NCBI GenBank assembly: GCA_947561585.1 | Contig: CANNZV010001450.1 | Location: forward strand, 62,001 to 126,000 | Origin: Caprella mutica | Taxonomy: Eukaryota > Arthropoda > Malacostraca > Amphipoda > Caprellidae | DNA: 64,000 nucleotides | Direction: 5' to 3' | Shown here: positions 12,109 to 24,500 of the stretch, in pieces | Numbering within the stretch: the stretch's first letter is position 1 | Layout of the letters: the number at the start of each line of letters is the position of its first letter | Program-made: the position numbers and the translations under genes | The notes under the pieces: model-generated | Seen by the model: the letters and a program-made list of their open reading frames with translations, nothing else | Databases searched by the model: none | Told to the model about the DNA's origin: nothing

Positions 12109-12373
12109 TCGGTTGGTAGGGTTTTATTATATTGGATAATATCTTTATTTATTTTATATTACAATTCATGTAAATGTTAATAATATTGAACAGCTTATTT
12201 AGATTTAATTAGTCTTTTTGAGCATCTAATTATTTTTATAACTAAGTAAGTGAATTAATTCTTTTAAATGAAGTTTGTCATTACTTGTATTTAATTATCT
12301 CTGTCTATATTATAAAGTATTTAGCAAATAAATTAAATAAGAGGTAAAGCCCAAAGAATATAAAAAAAAACAT

Positions 12374-12492
12374 TAAATGTGAATAAAGTGCGCAGTGAAG
12401 GGTTAAACTAACCATCAAATGTGAATAAAGTGCGCAGTGAAGGGTTAAACTAACCATCAAATGTGAATAGAGCGCGTAGTGAAGGGTTAAAA
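12374..12492. repeat. 42-bp tandem repeat, nearly 3 copies
   Basis: Unit AATGTGAATAAAGTGCGCAG then TGAAGGGTTAAACTAACCAT. The unit length is a multiple of three, so an open frame crosses it. Confidence 0.9.
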
Positions 12493-13447
12493 CATTGTTT
12501 ATAATTATGGACACTAAGTGTTCTACATACCATAATATTTCACCAATACATTCCATTAACATTTTTCTAGCTTGTCAACATAGATCTTTTTATTTAATGA
12601 TAACAAAGGTTTTAACTTGTTACATAATAGCATTAAGCCAATGTCAGTCAGACATCAGTAATACAACTTGTGTGTTATGCTCAGTAATTTTATTGAAGAG
12701 TACTTTAGGTAATTGACATTAACGTTCAATAATGTTTCGATGCCACTATTCCGTTAGCTTTTAAAGGTCACTCTAAATTAAAAAAGTTCTATTAATGCTT
12801 TTAATTTGTAGAGCTGTTATACAACATATCACATTTAACAGAAAAGAAATTGATGAGTATTCGCCTTGTAATTAATTATTTAAGGAATATCCGTACTCAA
12901 CCTTCACTGTATAATAAAAATGGAACTGTTATGATAAATATAAAGAAGCAAATCTACTGCTTGTGAATGTATCATCTCTTTTTGTTTAAATTATTGTAAT
13001 AATTAATGTTTTTATCATACACAATGAAATATTGGTATCGAAAGTGAAATATATGTATTTATGCTAATAACTTTAGACAATAGGTTTCTAAGATTGAATT
13101 TGTTTACATTTAAATATTTAATGACTTAATTGAAACTTTATCAACATATTAGTGATGTAAATACTAAATATTTTGATGACAATTGTGACATTAAATTGTA
13201 GTACATTAAAATATTTTGGATCATTTAATATATACCATTCAAATAATTATTATAATAAGCACATTTATACTTTTTATACTTTGTCATATATTTACTAGTA
13301 CTAATATCAGCTCGGCGATAAATACCGACTGTGCTAGTGTAAGGTTACTTTCCAGACGTACGATAATGTAAACCTGCCATTTGTGTCTTATTAATATTAC
13401 TTCAAAACTTTTAGGAAGTATTTGTTCCTTTTATTTGATATAATGAT
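12493..13447. other. intergenic DNA, nothing recognised
   Basis: AT-rich; no coding signal or repeat seen. Confidence 0.5.
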
Positions 13448-13617
13448 TAGGGTTGAAACAATATAAGTTTTAAGTCATAGATCTTAGGAATATCATATAG
13501 ACGAAATGGTATCGAATACTATATGCCGCTGATTTAGAACGATTGAATACCGTTTAATTCTCTCCGTCTATAATCTTTTCAGGATCTATGATTTTAAACG
13601 CAAATTGTCACAACCCT
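13448..13617. mobile_element. foldback element, AGGGTTG ends
   Basis: Inverted arms AGGGTTGAAACAATATAAGT...TCATAGATC and GATCTATGATTTTAAACGCA...CAACCCT, about 34 bp each, flanking ~95 bp. Related by its terminal CAACCC to the 11577 pair. Confidence 0.7.
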
Positions 13618-15320
13618 ATTAATGATGATAAAACTATTGTATAAAGGTAACATGTTTAGATATAATAAAGATATATACAATGAATTTTCTTAATTGTAAT
13701 TTATTTTATGAGGAGGAATAGGTGATTTATTTTGTTTCTATTCATATGTAGTTTTTATAGTCATGAATAATAAAGAACATTCCCATTTGTCTTTTACAAG
13801 GTTTCTAGACTGGAATAATTTTATCTATCATTTTTAGATCTTTTTATCAATTAATAGAGCATGTAAAAAGTTTAAACATAAATAATGAGTCATTATGAGT
13901 GCCTTTAAAATACGCAAAAAAAGGAATCACTTCCTAATAACTTATAGCTACTGTAATCAAAAATTTAACTAAACAGAGATTAAAATAAATGAGCAATTAA
14001 ATTATTTAAATCTGCTTGTATTATTTTTCAATGTGATTCCAATTAAAGAAATAGTTTTCTTTTCCATCATTTTATTAATCGTAATCTGAAACTTATTGCA
14101 TATTGCAATTAAGTTTCTCATTTTTCAGAAGGGAGGAAATAAAATTCAAATAGATATGTAGTTATATTTATATTGAATAAACTTCGCAAGCTTTTATACA
14201 CATGTTAATAAAGAATCATAACAAATTAAGGAAAATCATCTAATAGTAATAAAAAGTACTTTTAACAAAATAAGACAAATTGAGTTGGAGTTCGATACCA
14301 TTAAAAGATTGCATTGAAACCTATAAAGATTTTATTCAACCTACTAATCCTTTAAAGTTTGTATTCAATCCTTTAAAATTTGTATTTAATGCCTGAAAAT
14401 ATTGAGATCAGAACTGGAAAGGTATTTCGGTTCAGATGGATTCGGACACTACGCAGTTTGGGTTAGAACACTTATTATAACTTGCTAGAATGAATCAACA
14501 TGTATGACTATGTACAACCTACGAAACAAGCTTACAAATAACAATCCTTTGGAGAAGACGACTAAAATAAAACAATCTTTGGTGTCCGATCAACTAAAGG
14601 TAGAACCGAATTCGAACCAAAAAGGTTAAGTTAACATGGATTCAGCGTACAGTCGGTTCTTACCTCTTGAAATGATATTAAATAAAATAAAGGTTATGTA
14701 TATACAGTCTATGGAAATATGTACAAGGATTTAGCCACTAATTCAGTCGATTTCAATCATTATTGTCCGTGGAGATCACTTAGAACTAACAAATTGAATT
14801 TAAACCTAGAGGTTCAAACGAGAAATTGGAGAAAAAGAAAAAGATGCAAAGAACTTTAAGATTTTTTTTTTCAAGTATTATTTAATTATAACACGGAGTA
14901 CAATTCAATGTAACAATTAGCGGTTACAATACACGTTGATGTCGAAAATTTAAGGACACATCAAGAACATCAAGCATAAATAAGATCTCTTCACAAGCTT
15001 CCTATAATCTTCACATAAATAGAAGAGAAAGATATCTTACAAAGAATATTCCAAAAAAAAAAAAAAACTGACTGAAAAATAACTGGCAGGCTTTTCCCAA
15101 GAAAAAATAGACTAACTATCAACTTAAATTAAACATTTTAGATAGGGAAATGATTTGAATAAATACCTTCACACACTCACATAACCGTGTATTCTTCATT
15201 CACCCAGTAAATTATATTATTGGCAGGTACCTAAAATGTCAGCAAGATGCTCTTCAAGACGGTCCAAGTAACTTGGTGACAAGAACAGTGGAGGCTATCC
15301 TCCTGGAGCTACTCCATGGT
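13618..15320. other. intergenic DNA between the two convergent genes
   Basis: Contains an AT-rich 3' flank of the RasGAP gene. A short repeat CCTTTAAA(A/G)TTTGTATT(C/T)AA occurs twice at 14350-14390. No gene. Confidence 0.5.
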
Positions 15321-15321
15321 G

Positions 15322-15409
15322 CTAGTCAGGCAGTGGACCATAGCTAGGCAGTGAACCATAGCTAGGCAGTGAACCATAGCTGGGCAGTGGACCATAGCTG
15401 GGCAAGGTC
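15322..15409 (-). repeat. 18-bp repeat directly after the RasGAP stop codon
   Basis: Four to five units of CTGCCTAGCTATGGTTCA (minus strand) begin about 18 bp past the stop. They encode LPSYG(P/S) in the RasGAP frame, up to a second TAG at 15322-15324. Confidence 0.9.
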
Positions 15410-15426
15410 CTAGGACTATATATAGT

Positions 15427-15538
15427 CTAGCACTGACTAGAACCATTGGTAGGTTTGACGATGGAGTTGCCACCGTTGGAGATGGTTGCAAGGGCATCAG
15501 AGGTGTCCGCATCGATCTTACTCAGGTCCATATTATTT
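15427..15538 (-). CDS. RasGAP exon 11 (C-terminus)
   Basis: Acceptor CATTACTTTTCAG. Encodes INNMDLSKIDADTSDALATI... ending NGSSQC and a TAG stop at 15427-15429. There is no PDZ-binding C-terminus of the SYNGAP1-alpha1 kind. After the stop the same frame stays open for 34 codons of LPSYG repeats. Confidence 0.85.
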
Positions 15539-18500
15539 CTGAAAAGTAATGGTCTTTATACTACTGTGAAGAATACAGTGTTCTAATTAATAAAATTTAA
15601 CTATCCACACTTTATTAACTATTAATTTAATAATGACGATAACTTATAGCATAGCTTCAGTATATAAATTTTGTATTATTTGCAGAGTTAAATAAAGATA
15701 CTCAAGACTAAAAAAAAGTCATTGGACAAGTGTACTAACATTTGTTGCATGAGTTGTTGGTAGGTATCGATGAGTTTATTGTTGGTGTGATCCAATGAAG
15801 AAATTTGCTGCTGTTGCTTCATCAGAATGTCATCGCGTTGAGACTGAAGGCTCACAATTCTGAAAAATTACGGAAATAATTGAAAATTAACGAAAAATTA
15901 AAAAATTTACGAAAAATTAAAAAAAAAATTTTTTTTACGAAAAAGTTCTCAAATAAATCACTGACTGTTGCCTCTATTTTATATATTAAAACTCACGTGC
16001 TTAGTAGATCCTTGACTTGGGTTCCATTTTTGCCTTCCGCAGTTACAGATTTCTGGGTCTCAACGCCCCCTTTGGAGTTGAAGTTACCCCGGGGGTAAGA
16101 ACCGGGCTTGGGCCTCCGTCTCTCCATTGACCCAGCCTCACCAAACTTCTTGAGACTCTCTCCCCGCTGCAAGACGCTCTTCATGCCCGCGGTGGAGGGG
16201 GAATCGTCAGTGGGGACGAAGCCGGAGATGGAAGGGGAGGTTGGGGCGGGGGAGGGAGGCGTGTTGGAGGAGGTAGCGGATGATATTGGGGAGGAGGAAG
16301 AGTTGTGAGAGCCAGCAGAAGAGGAGGAAATTTTTTGTTTGTCCTTCAGTTCCATTTGCATATCGTTGAGTATCCTTCTCAGGTTATGAATTTCGTCCTC
16401 GCACTGCAAAAAAAAAATATATTTAATGCATCTAATAATAATCCAGATAAGATTTTTACTGCAATATAACTATTTTTCAAACTTAAAAGAAATATGCAAG
16501 TGTTAGCTACTCACCTTCTCAATACTTTCATAGTCTGAAACTTTTCCATTACTTGGCGTCGTTCTGCTCGTTCTCTTGCGTACATTGTTCTCGTCACTGG
16601 AAGTATCGTCGCTCGTACTCTCATAGTTGCTGTTCATTCGAATCTGCCATTGGCGAGAAGGAGCGAACTCCGCACTCTGACGCCTGTGACTGCGCGGGCC
16701 CCTTTTATTCTGCGAGTACGTCAGCAAATCGGAAGCGGAGTGGTGCAGCTCGTAATTATTCCCAACTTTAGGGTTGTTGTTGATGTTGTAGGAGCTAGGG
16801 ATGTTAGTGACGGAGGAATGGAGCTCATTGGAAGGATTCTGACTCCAAGAAGGAGTCTTGTTGGAGGGTAGAACTCGAGGATTGGTTCTCGGGGCAGTTG
16901 ACTTCTTGTTCTTGTTGTCGAGGTAGTTTTTGGCATCGTTGGCAGTGGATATAATTGGTGGGGGAGTTGAAGTGGATGATATCATAGAGCCAGAGTCATC
17001 ACTCCCTTTAACACTACCCATCACCAAATCTTCAACACTCTGTGCAGAACTTAGTGATGAACTACAGTGATGACCAGAATACTGGTTGCTATTGAAACCT
17101 ACTGTTGAGTGACTACTCTGACTGTGATTTAGAGGATATGGTCTGCTGTGGGGACCATTAACTAGAAAATGATGTGGCATCACTTGTGACGGGTGCATCT
17201 TGCTATTATTTGATCGAGGGGAGCCGCTATCTAAGTGGTACATAGGGTTATTAAAAGCTAGGGCAGCAACCTGGGGTGAAGGCTGGGTAATGTGGGTAAT
17301 TTGTGGCATTTGGGCGATATTAGGGTTGTTGTTGTTAAGACCACCACCCGTAGAGGTGTTCTTCTGATTATTATTAGTCATATCGTTGTTAGTAATGACT
17401 GGGTCTACAGGACTTGATGACTGACTGTAGGCAAAGCTTTGGTAACCAGAAGAAGCATTGTTCGACAGTTGAGATATTGATGTGTGCGAGCCTTTCATAT
17501 TGCCAATATCACCACAGTCAGCAGACAGATTTTGGTCATAGTCATTACTAGAGTTAAGCATATCATCAGGATTACCAACGTGAGCACACTGCTGTGGACT
17601 CATGCTAGCTGGTGAGTGAGAGTAATTGCCGTTAGGTTGGTAGTACCTCATCATGTGATTACCAAAGTGCCTGTGATGGTTGTGTAATGGTGTACTTGAC
17701 CCTGTGGGTACGTCATTCTGACTGAAACTGTGAGTAACAGGATGAGGCATCTTCTGGGGCGAATTGTTTTGAGGTAAGGCAGAGAAGTGAACATAGTCAT
17801 CGTCAGTTTGTAAGTCCATCGCTGGTTTTCTGAAGGTAGGTACCGGTTGATTTCTAGGAAGGGTGCATGATCGGGGGGATTCGGGATTGACACTAGTCTG
17901 CCCATTGTACTGCTTAGTGTTTGGATTGAAATCATTGTAACTATTCATGCTGTTATTGTTACTCGTGTCATGATGGTTGTAAGCATTTTGGTAACTACTG
18001 TACGACCCCAAGGCAGTTGGGTCATTGTATGTGAATATATTCTGCGTCAGAGGCTGCAGTCTTTGTCTACGTTCATCCAGTTTGTGGTGTTCTATCATAG
18101 TGGAGTTGGACATGGACGAATTGGTGGAATTGGACCCTTGGGAAGCTAAACTATGGACGAGATCATTATTAGGATTGGCTTTGGCTGTTTCTAATTCATT
18201 GATAAGCTTCTGGAGTGTGTCTTTGTAGTAGTGTTCTTGGGAGGTAGTAGGTTTCATACTAGGTAGACATTCTGTCAGGAGCGTTTGCAAAACTGATAAC
18301 TGAACACCCAGATCTATTTCACCAGCATACTCCAGACTCCTCTGATCACAGTTAGATCTGGTCGATATCCTCCTCAGGAAGCACTTCATTTGCTCTTGCT
18401 CTTCTTCTATGAACTCGTTCATGAATTCCATGTACTGCTCTTTGCCTTGGAACTTAGTGAAGTTCACGAGAGTCTGAAGAGTTTTCGCCACAAGCGTCAG

Positions 18501-21500
18501 GTTGCGAGTAGCCTTTTCGTTCGGTAATTCCTGGGTGATGTTGAAGAGGCTGGGGTTTAGGATAGCAGGACATAGGAACCTTAGGAATATTGACGCTGAT
18601 ATCAGTTTATCACTCAGACTCTCTTTATTCATAGACAGTAATCTCTCTCTGAACAGAACGAAACACTGACGTAATTCAGGAGGGAAGGCTGCGGGACTTT
18701 GAATAATTCTAGCCCATGTGTTCTTTACTATGCTGATAAGATTCTGTTGGTGTTTAGGTATGAGAGACTCGTTAGAAAGTTTCTTGGGATCAACCTCACA
18801 GTCAATATTATCTTCCAATATCTTATCGATAGCGGGTTGTAGAGTATCGTGCAGATATCTTTCGCCTACCAGTTTCATAAAGGCTTCCATAGCCTTAGTG
18901 GCAACACTGTTACCTCTGAAAATGAGGTGCGCATCATCATTCTTGTTGATTTCAGCGACTACGATGTCGGTAATGAGAGCTGTTGCAGACTGACTGTGTT
19001 GGGTGAGGTGGACCAAAGTGGTAGCGATGTCCGATTTGGTGGACACATTAACCACAGGCTCCAACAGACCGCAGATACCGGAATAGTTAGAGCGGACGAA
19101 CTGGTGGAAATCGTTGTAGAGTTCCAGAGGTAGAATGTGGACAGTTTGGAAGGAGCATTTGATACGGAGGGACGGTGTGCTTTCTTTGGAGTTGGTAGAT
19201 CTACTGCTGTTCTTGTTATTGTTGTTATTGAGAGGGTCTTCGACAGGGTACCACTTCTCTACAACAGATCTGGTCGTTACGTTAGCAGAAGGAATGTTCA
19301 CTTTTCCTATCAACGTGTGCTTGTCCTGGAAAGAGAATATACACGTTCAAAGTAAAAGAGCATTAAAGATATTTCAAGATAGGTGCAATATATTTCAAAT
19401 TAGGCAACCGCATCAATCCTAGTTGAACTAAAGGAAATTTCACGGAAATTTATAGTAAAAGTGATATTTGTTGACTAATTTCAGCAAGTATAAATAGTCA
19501 TAGCTACCTTTTTTCTTCTCTTCTCCCCCTCTCTGTACAAGGCAATGGATATCGTCTGTACTGAGGGAAGGTTCTTGAACTCGAAGTTCTCTCCCCAGAA
19601 ACACAGTTCTTGCTTGTGTTTGCAGGAAGTGCGTGCATAGAGAGCCCCATCTAAATGCAGCTCGCAGAAGTACCTGCAACACACGGGACTTTAGAATTTC
19701 AACGATTTTAGGAATTAAAGTTATTATAAGGCCATAGAAGATTAAATAGGGTCCACTCATAACCTCCGAAGGCCCCACCATAACCTTCGAAGGCCCCAGT
19801 TCTAACAACTAGAGTAAATTATCTGACAGTTCAACAGAAGAAATATATAGCTACTAACTTTTAGCAATTTAATTTTTAGTATGAATTTCTATCTTACTTG
19901 TCCGAAACTCTGGAACTGTCCGATAATTCGGAACTTACTCTAAGGATATCTTTTTAATTCATTGAAGTCATCGCGACTTACTTTTTCTTTGGTTGAATGT
20001 GTTTAGCCTCCACAATATTTATCTTGATGGCATTGTGGACCCTGCACTTGTGGTCCGCATTTGGGTTCACAGCCCTCCTAAGGGACTCCACCCACTTGTC
20101 CCTTTCCTCCGCAGATCTGCAACTGAAGTACCGGACACCAGAGGGAGAAGAGATCTGAAATGGGGTGATAAGTTAGTCAGGTTATTATAATAACACATTA
20201 TGAAGCACTCGAGTAATGGAGGACCTGAGTTATGAAATGCACTTGAGTAAAAATAGTTTTCTGTGATAAAAATATAGAAAATGATATACATCGAGAAAAT
20301 CGTGACACTTATCCCTATATAGCCATAGTTTTTCTTATATTTCAATCATAGAAAGCTATCTAGCGCACGTGAGATATGAAGTGGCTCTGAATTATGAAGG
20401 AGTTTATATTGATAGTAAAGTTTTAAGCTTGACATCGTTGTGCAAAAGTGGGTTCAGATGAGGTTTACTATATAACTATATAGTTTTAGAGAAATAAATA
20501 TAACAAATAATTAAAATAGGACATAATGTTGTAACAATTAATTGACACAGTTCGCTTATAGCTAACTTTGTGACTGCAAATGAATAAGTAGATCTGAATA
20601 ACATTTTCTCAAATCACCAAACGTCTAAAATAAAGATTTTTTAAATATTTATAAGTGGTCAGTTTTTAATTTTAAAATAATGAATATCCCCTGTTTTCTG
20701 GATTTTTTTAAAATAAATAAATGTCCCATGTTTTCTTTAATTTAAACGATAAATCTCTTAAAAAATATGATACATGTATAGCTATCACATGTTTTTTTTT
20801 TTAAATGTTATCAGTGTTTCTACAGTGTACCTACTGGCTACTCTGCTACGATTACGACATTCAAAACTTACCTGGAAACAGAATTTCTGTCCTAAAATGC
20901 TCTCGTGAAGAGTTTTGATGACTGCTTCACCTGTGGAAAAACAGAACCGTTAGTTCTTTGCTATAAAAAATTTAGTAAGCAATCAAAATAGATTGCAGTT
21001 ATTAAAAATATTTTTTTTTTTATTGAACAACCCTATTTATTTTCTGGTGGATGACATTCCAACTCACCAGCAGCCAGGTCAAGTGTGCTCATCATCTGGT
21101 GGTTGTGACTTGCCAGCAAACTTTCATGCGACTGAGAGCTCCTCAATCTGCTGGCTGGTGAATTGGCAGGACTGCTGACAACCTGACTGGTGATGTTGGT
21201 GTTGGAGAGATGGTGAGAAGCCTGCTGGTGAGACTGGAGAGAAGAGAGATGGTGAGAAAGAGGAGAGAAAGGTGAGGCAGGCACTTAGAGAAAATTTGGG
21301 AGAAAGTTGAACGGGTAGAGAAATTGAAATAGAAAATTCTATCAACATACAACGGATGTTGAATCAATTTACTATAAATAGTAAAAGAAAATCAGCACTA
21401 ATCCCATGTACAACTAGATGACGGGCACTCGTAGAGCGCATACCTTCGTCGAGACGTCGACGCTTATAAATGACCTTGACCATCCAATAATCTTAGAGTT

Positions 21501-24500
21501 AAAAAGACCTTGATCTTTTAACCCGTCTCCTACCAAAATCTAATAAACTGGTTCCTTGATAACGAACAATCTTCCCACCAAATTTCAGGCAATTTGTTTG
21601 AATGTTTTGAGTTACGTGAATAACAAGATTATAAATTGATATATGACTATAACATAACCTTCCGCATTTTGCGAAGATAATCAGCATTCAAGTTACGACA
21701 AAATCGGATAAATATTCAAAAAACAACCAAATCTAACATTCACCCCATTGCTTACCCTGTTCCCCACCCTCTATTCACCCCCCACCCCACTGCTTACCCT
21801 GGCGGACTGTATGCTGTGGTTGGAGGCCAATATTCCACCTCTTTTGTTCCTCTCCAACTTTGTGACGGATTTGGTGCGTTTGAGGGGTAGGTTCTTGATG
21901 CTCCTCTTACTGAAAAAGTTCTGAAACGGGAAACCACCATCAGTAAAGTAGGTGAGAAGAACTAGGGTAAGTACTGAGATATAGAACAGTTTCACAATTT
22001 CGATCATACAAGAATTTATATAGCTAATTTTTCTTATACGATCGAGATCAAACATCGAGAAGACAAAGTAAAATTTTCACTTTCATCGAGTATGAATGTT
22101 CTTCACCGTAAGAGTTCATCCCTAGTGGAATATTATTTGTATTGACTGTAAATAGATATTGTATGAATGTTCTACACCGTAAGAGTTCATCCCTAGTGGA
22201 ATATTATTTGTATTGACTGTAAATAGATATTGTATGAATGTTCTTCACCGTAAGAGTTCATCCCTAGTGGAATATTATTTGTATTGACTGTAAATAGATA
22301 TTGTATGAATGTTCTTCACCGTAAGAGTTCATTCCTAGTGGAATATTATTTGTATATTCATGCAGAGACTAATTACTTTCATGGCTTTTACAGAGAATAT
22401 AAGATGTGTTAAAAGTGATTCATGTCAACGAAACAGTCATTATGAAGGTAGATGTTTCATCACTTTAAAGGGAATAGATATGCAACGGTTGCTCTTTATT
22501 AAATAGCTACATCTGTCGAATGGGACAACGTTATGATGGCCCCATTACCAGGACAGAATAGGACAAGATTGTGATGGCCCCAATACATCTATCGAATGGG
22601 ACAACGTTATGATGGCCCCATTACCAGGACAGAATAGGACAAGATTGTGATGGCCCCAATACATCTATCGGATGGGACAACGTTATGATGGCCCCATTAC
22701 CAGGACAGAATAGGACAAGATTGTGATGGCCCCAATACATCTATCGAATGGGACAACATTATGATGGCTCTATTACGGGACAACCTTATGCTGGCCCTAT
22801 TACCGGACAGATTGAGCACAGTGGTAGTAGCATGAGCCACTGAGTGCGGTAATTGGTCGGTATTTGCCTATCTTACTCAATAATCACGCGATTTCCTTTC
22901 CCACGGCAAATGTAGTAAAGAGTTTATTAAACTGAGGAGACAAAGCAATATGAAAGTACAGAAAAAACATAGCAACGGCACTAATTAAAAAGAATAGAGT
23001 GCTGTATTGAAAAGTATTACACTGTTGAAAATTAGTTATATTATAAGTTCTATCTATTTAATAATAGTGAATTGGACTTTTATTTGTAAATGGTTAGATA
23101 ATGCTGTAGTAATATAAATAAATAGCAAGTGTGTGAATACGTGTGTCCGGACACACTGACAGCGTGTAGTGTGTATTAGGACACACTCAGAGTGTATCAG
23201 GACACACAGCGCCGTGTCCTAACTGCTCCAATCACCTCTAAGGTGTCTCAGTTTCCGTCCACACGTTAGATTTATCTTTCCTGTTTGCAAGTGACAACTA
23301 TGGAACAAAGAGAAGATTCTTAGATCTCTTTTTATGTGATTCTGTTAGTAGAATACACTAATACATAGTGATTCTATCACTTCAATGGAGAAGATAGTGA
23401 TTCTATCACTTCAATGGAGAAGATAGTGATTCTATCACTTCAATGGAGAAGATAGTGATTCTATCACCTTCATTAGTGATTCTACAAACAGAATCATTAT
23501 CGCTCTATTTTTTCAATGTAATTAATTTCAGATTCTGGTTGATGGAAAATCATTTTTTCTCTCTTAAAGACTTGCTACAAAAAATGTATTTTTTTTTAAA
23601 TTTCAGAGGTAAAACCTTTTATTGCATTCCCACTAACATACCCTAATGAAATAGTTACAAACTAGAGCGACTTAGTGCTAAAGACTGTGGGGGCAAGAGT
23701 AAGATAAACTTTGGCTAATTGTGTAGGCTAGGAAATAGTTGCATAGGCGTGAAGGATAATATAGAAAAAGTGTGTCGATCTATCTATTTGTCCTAGAGAT
23801 GTTAAACTGTACGTACCACTGTACACTAGTGACTGTACACAAGTGACTGTACACTGACAGTATACTCCATGACAGCGCTGTACACTGAGTAGGTGTTTTC
23901 ACATTGTCTTCATAACTTTTTTTATGGTTTGACGAGCAAATGCTTTCCTGAGATGCGCTTTGCATGGAAAATTCCTAATGCAGCTAACCAATTAGCAAAT
24001 TGAACACTGCACTTATTCTGCACACACACACTGCATGCATCTTCGTAAAGAAAGAAATGCAGACTGTGAAGTGTGTAGACACATTTTGTTTGTATTATTT
24101 GTGGCAGAGGTTTCAAATGGAAAGGCTTCAGAGTTTTAAAGAGACAGAAGAAGTCGTTGAAGAGAAATAACCCCAGGCAACGGAACCGGATGACTGAAAC
24201 AACTGCTATTAGTAACTAGCAACCAGCACTAGCAGAATGGCAACTAGTGCTAGCAGAACACTAGCAACTAGCACTAGCAGAACACTAGCAATCGGATACA
24301 ATCCCTTGAAGCTAAATAAATATAACCCTAAAATCCCTCTACTAGATTTATTTACTATCATTTACTATACATTGTTTCACAGATAGCATACTACTAATAG
24401 CATGCTACTACTTACCGAGTTACCAACTTCGTAGAATAAATCAGCAGGTATGTTGTCACTAGATGTGTAGAATGGCATTATAACTTAGCTAACTACCGCC

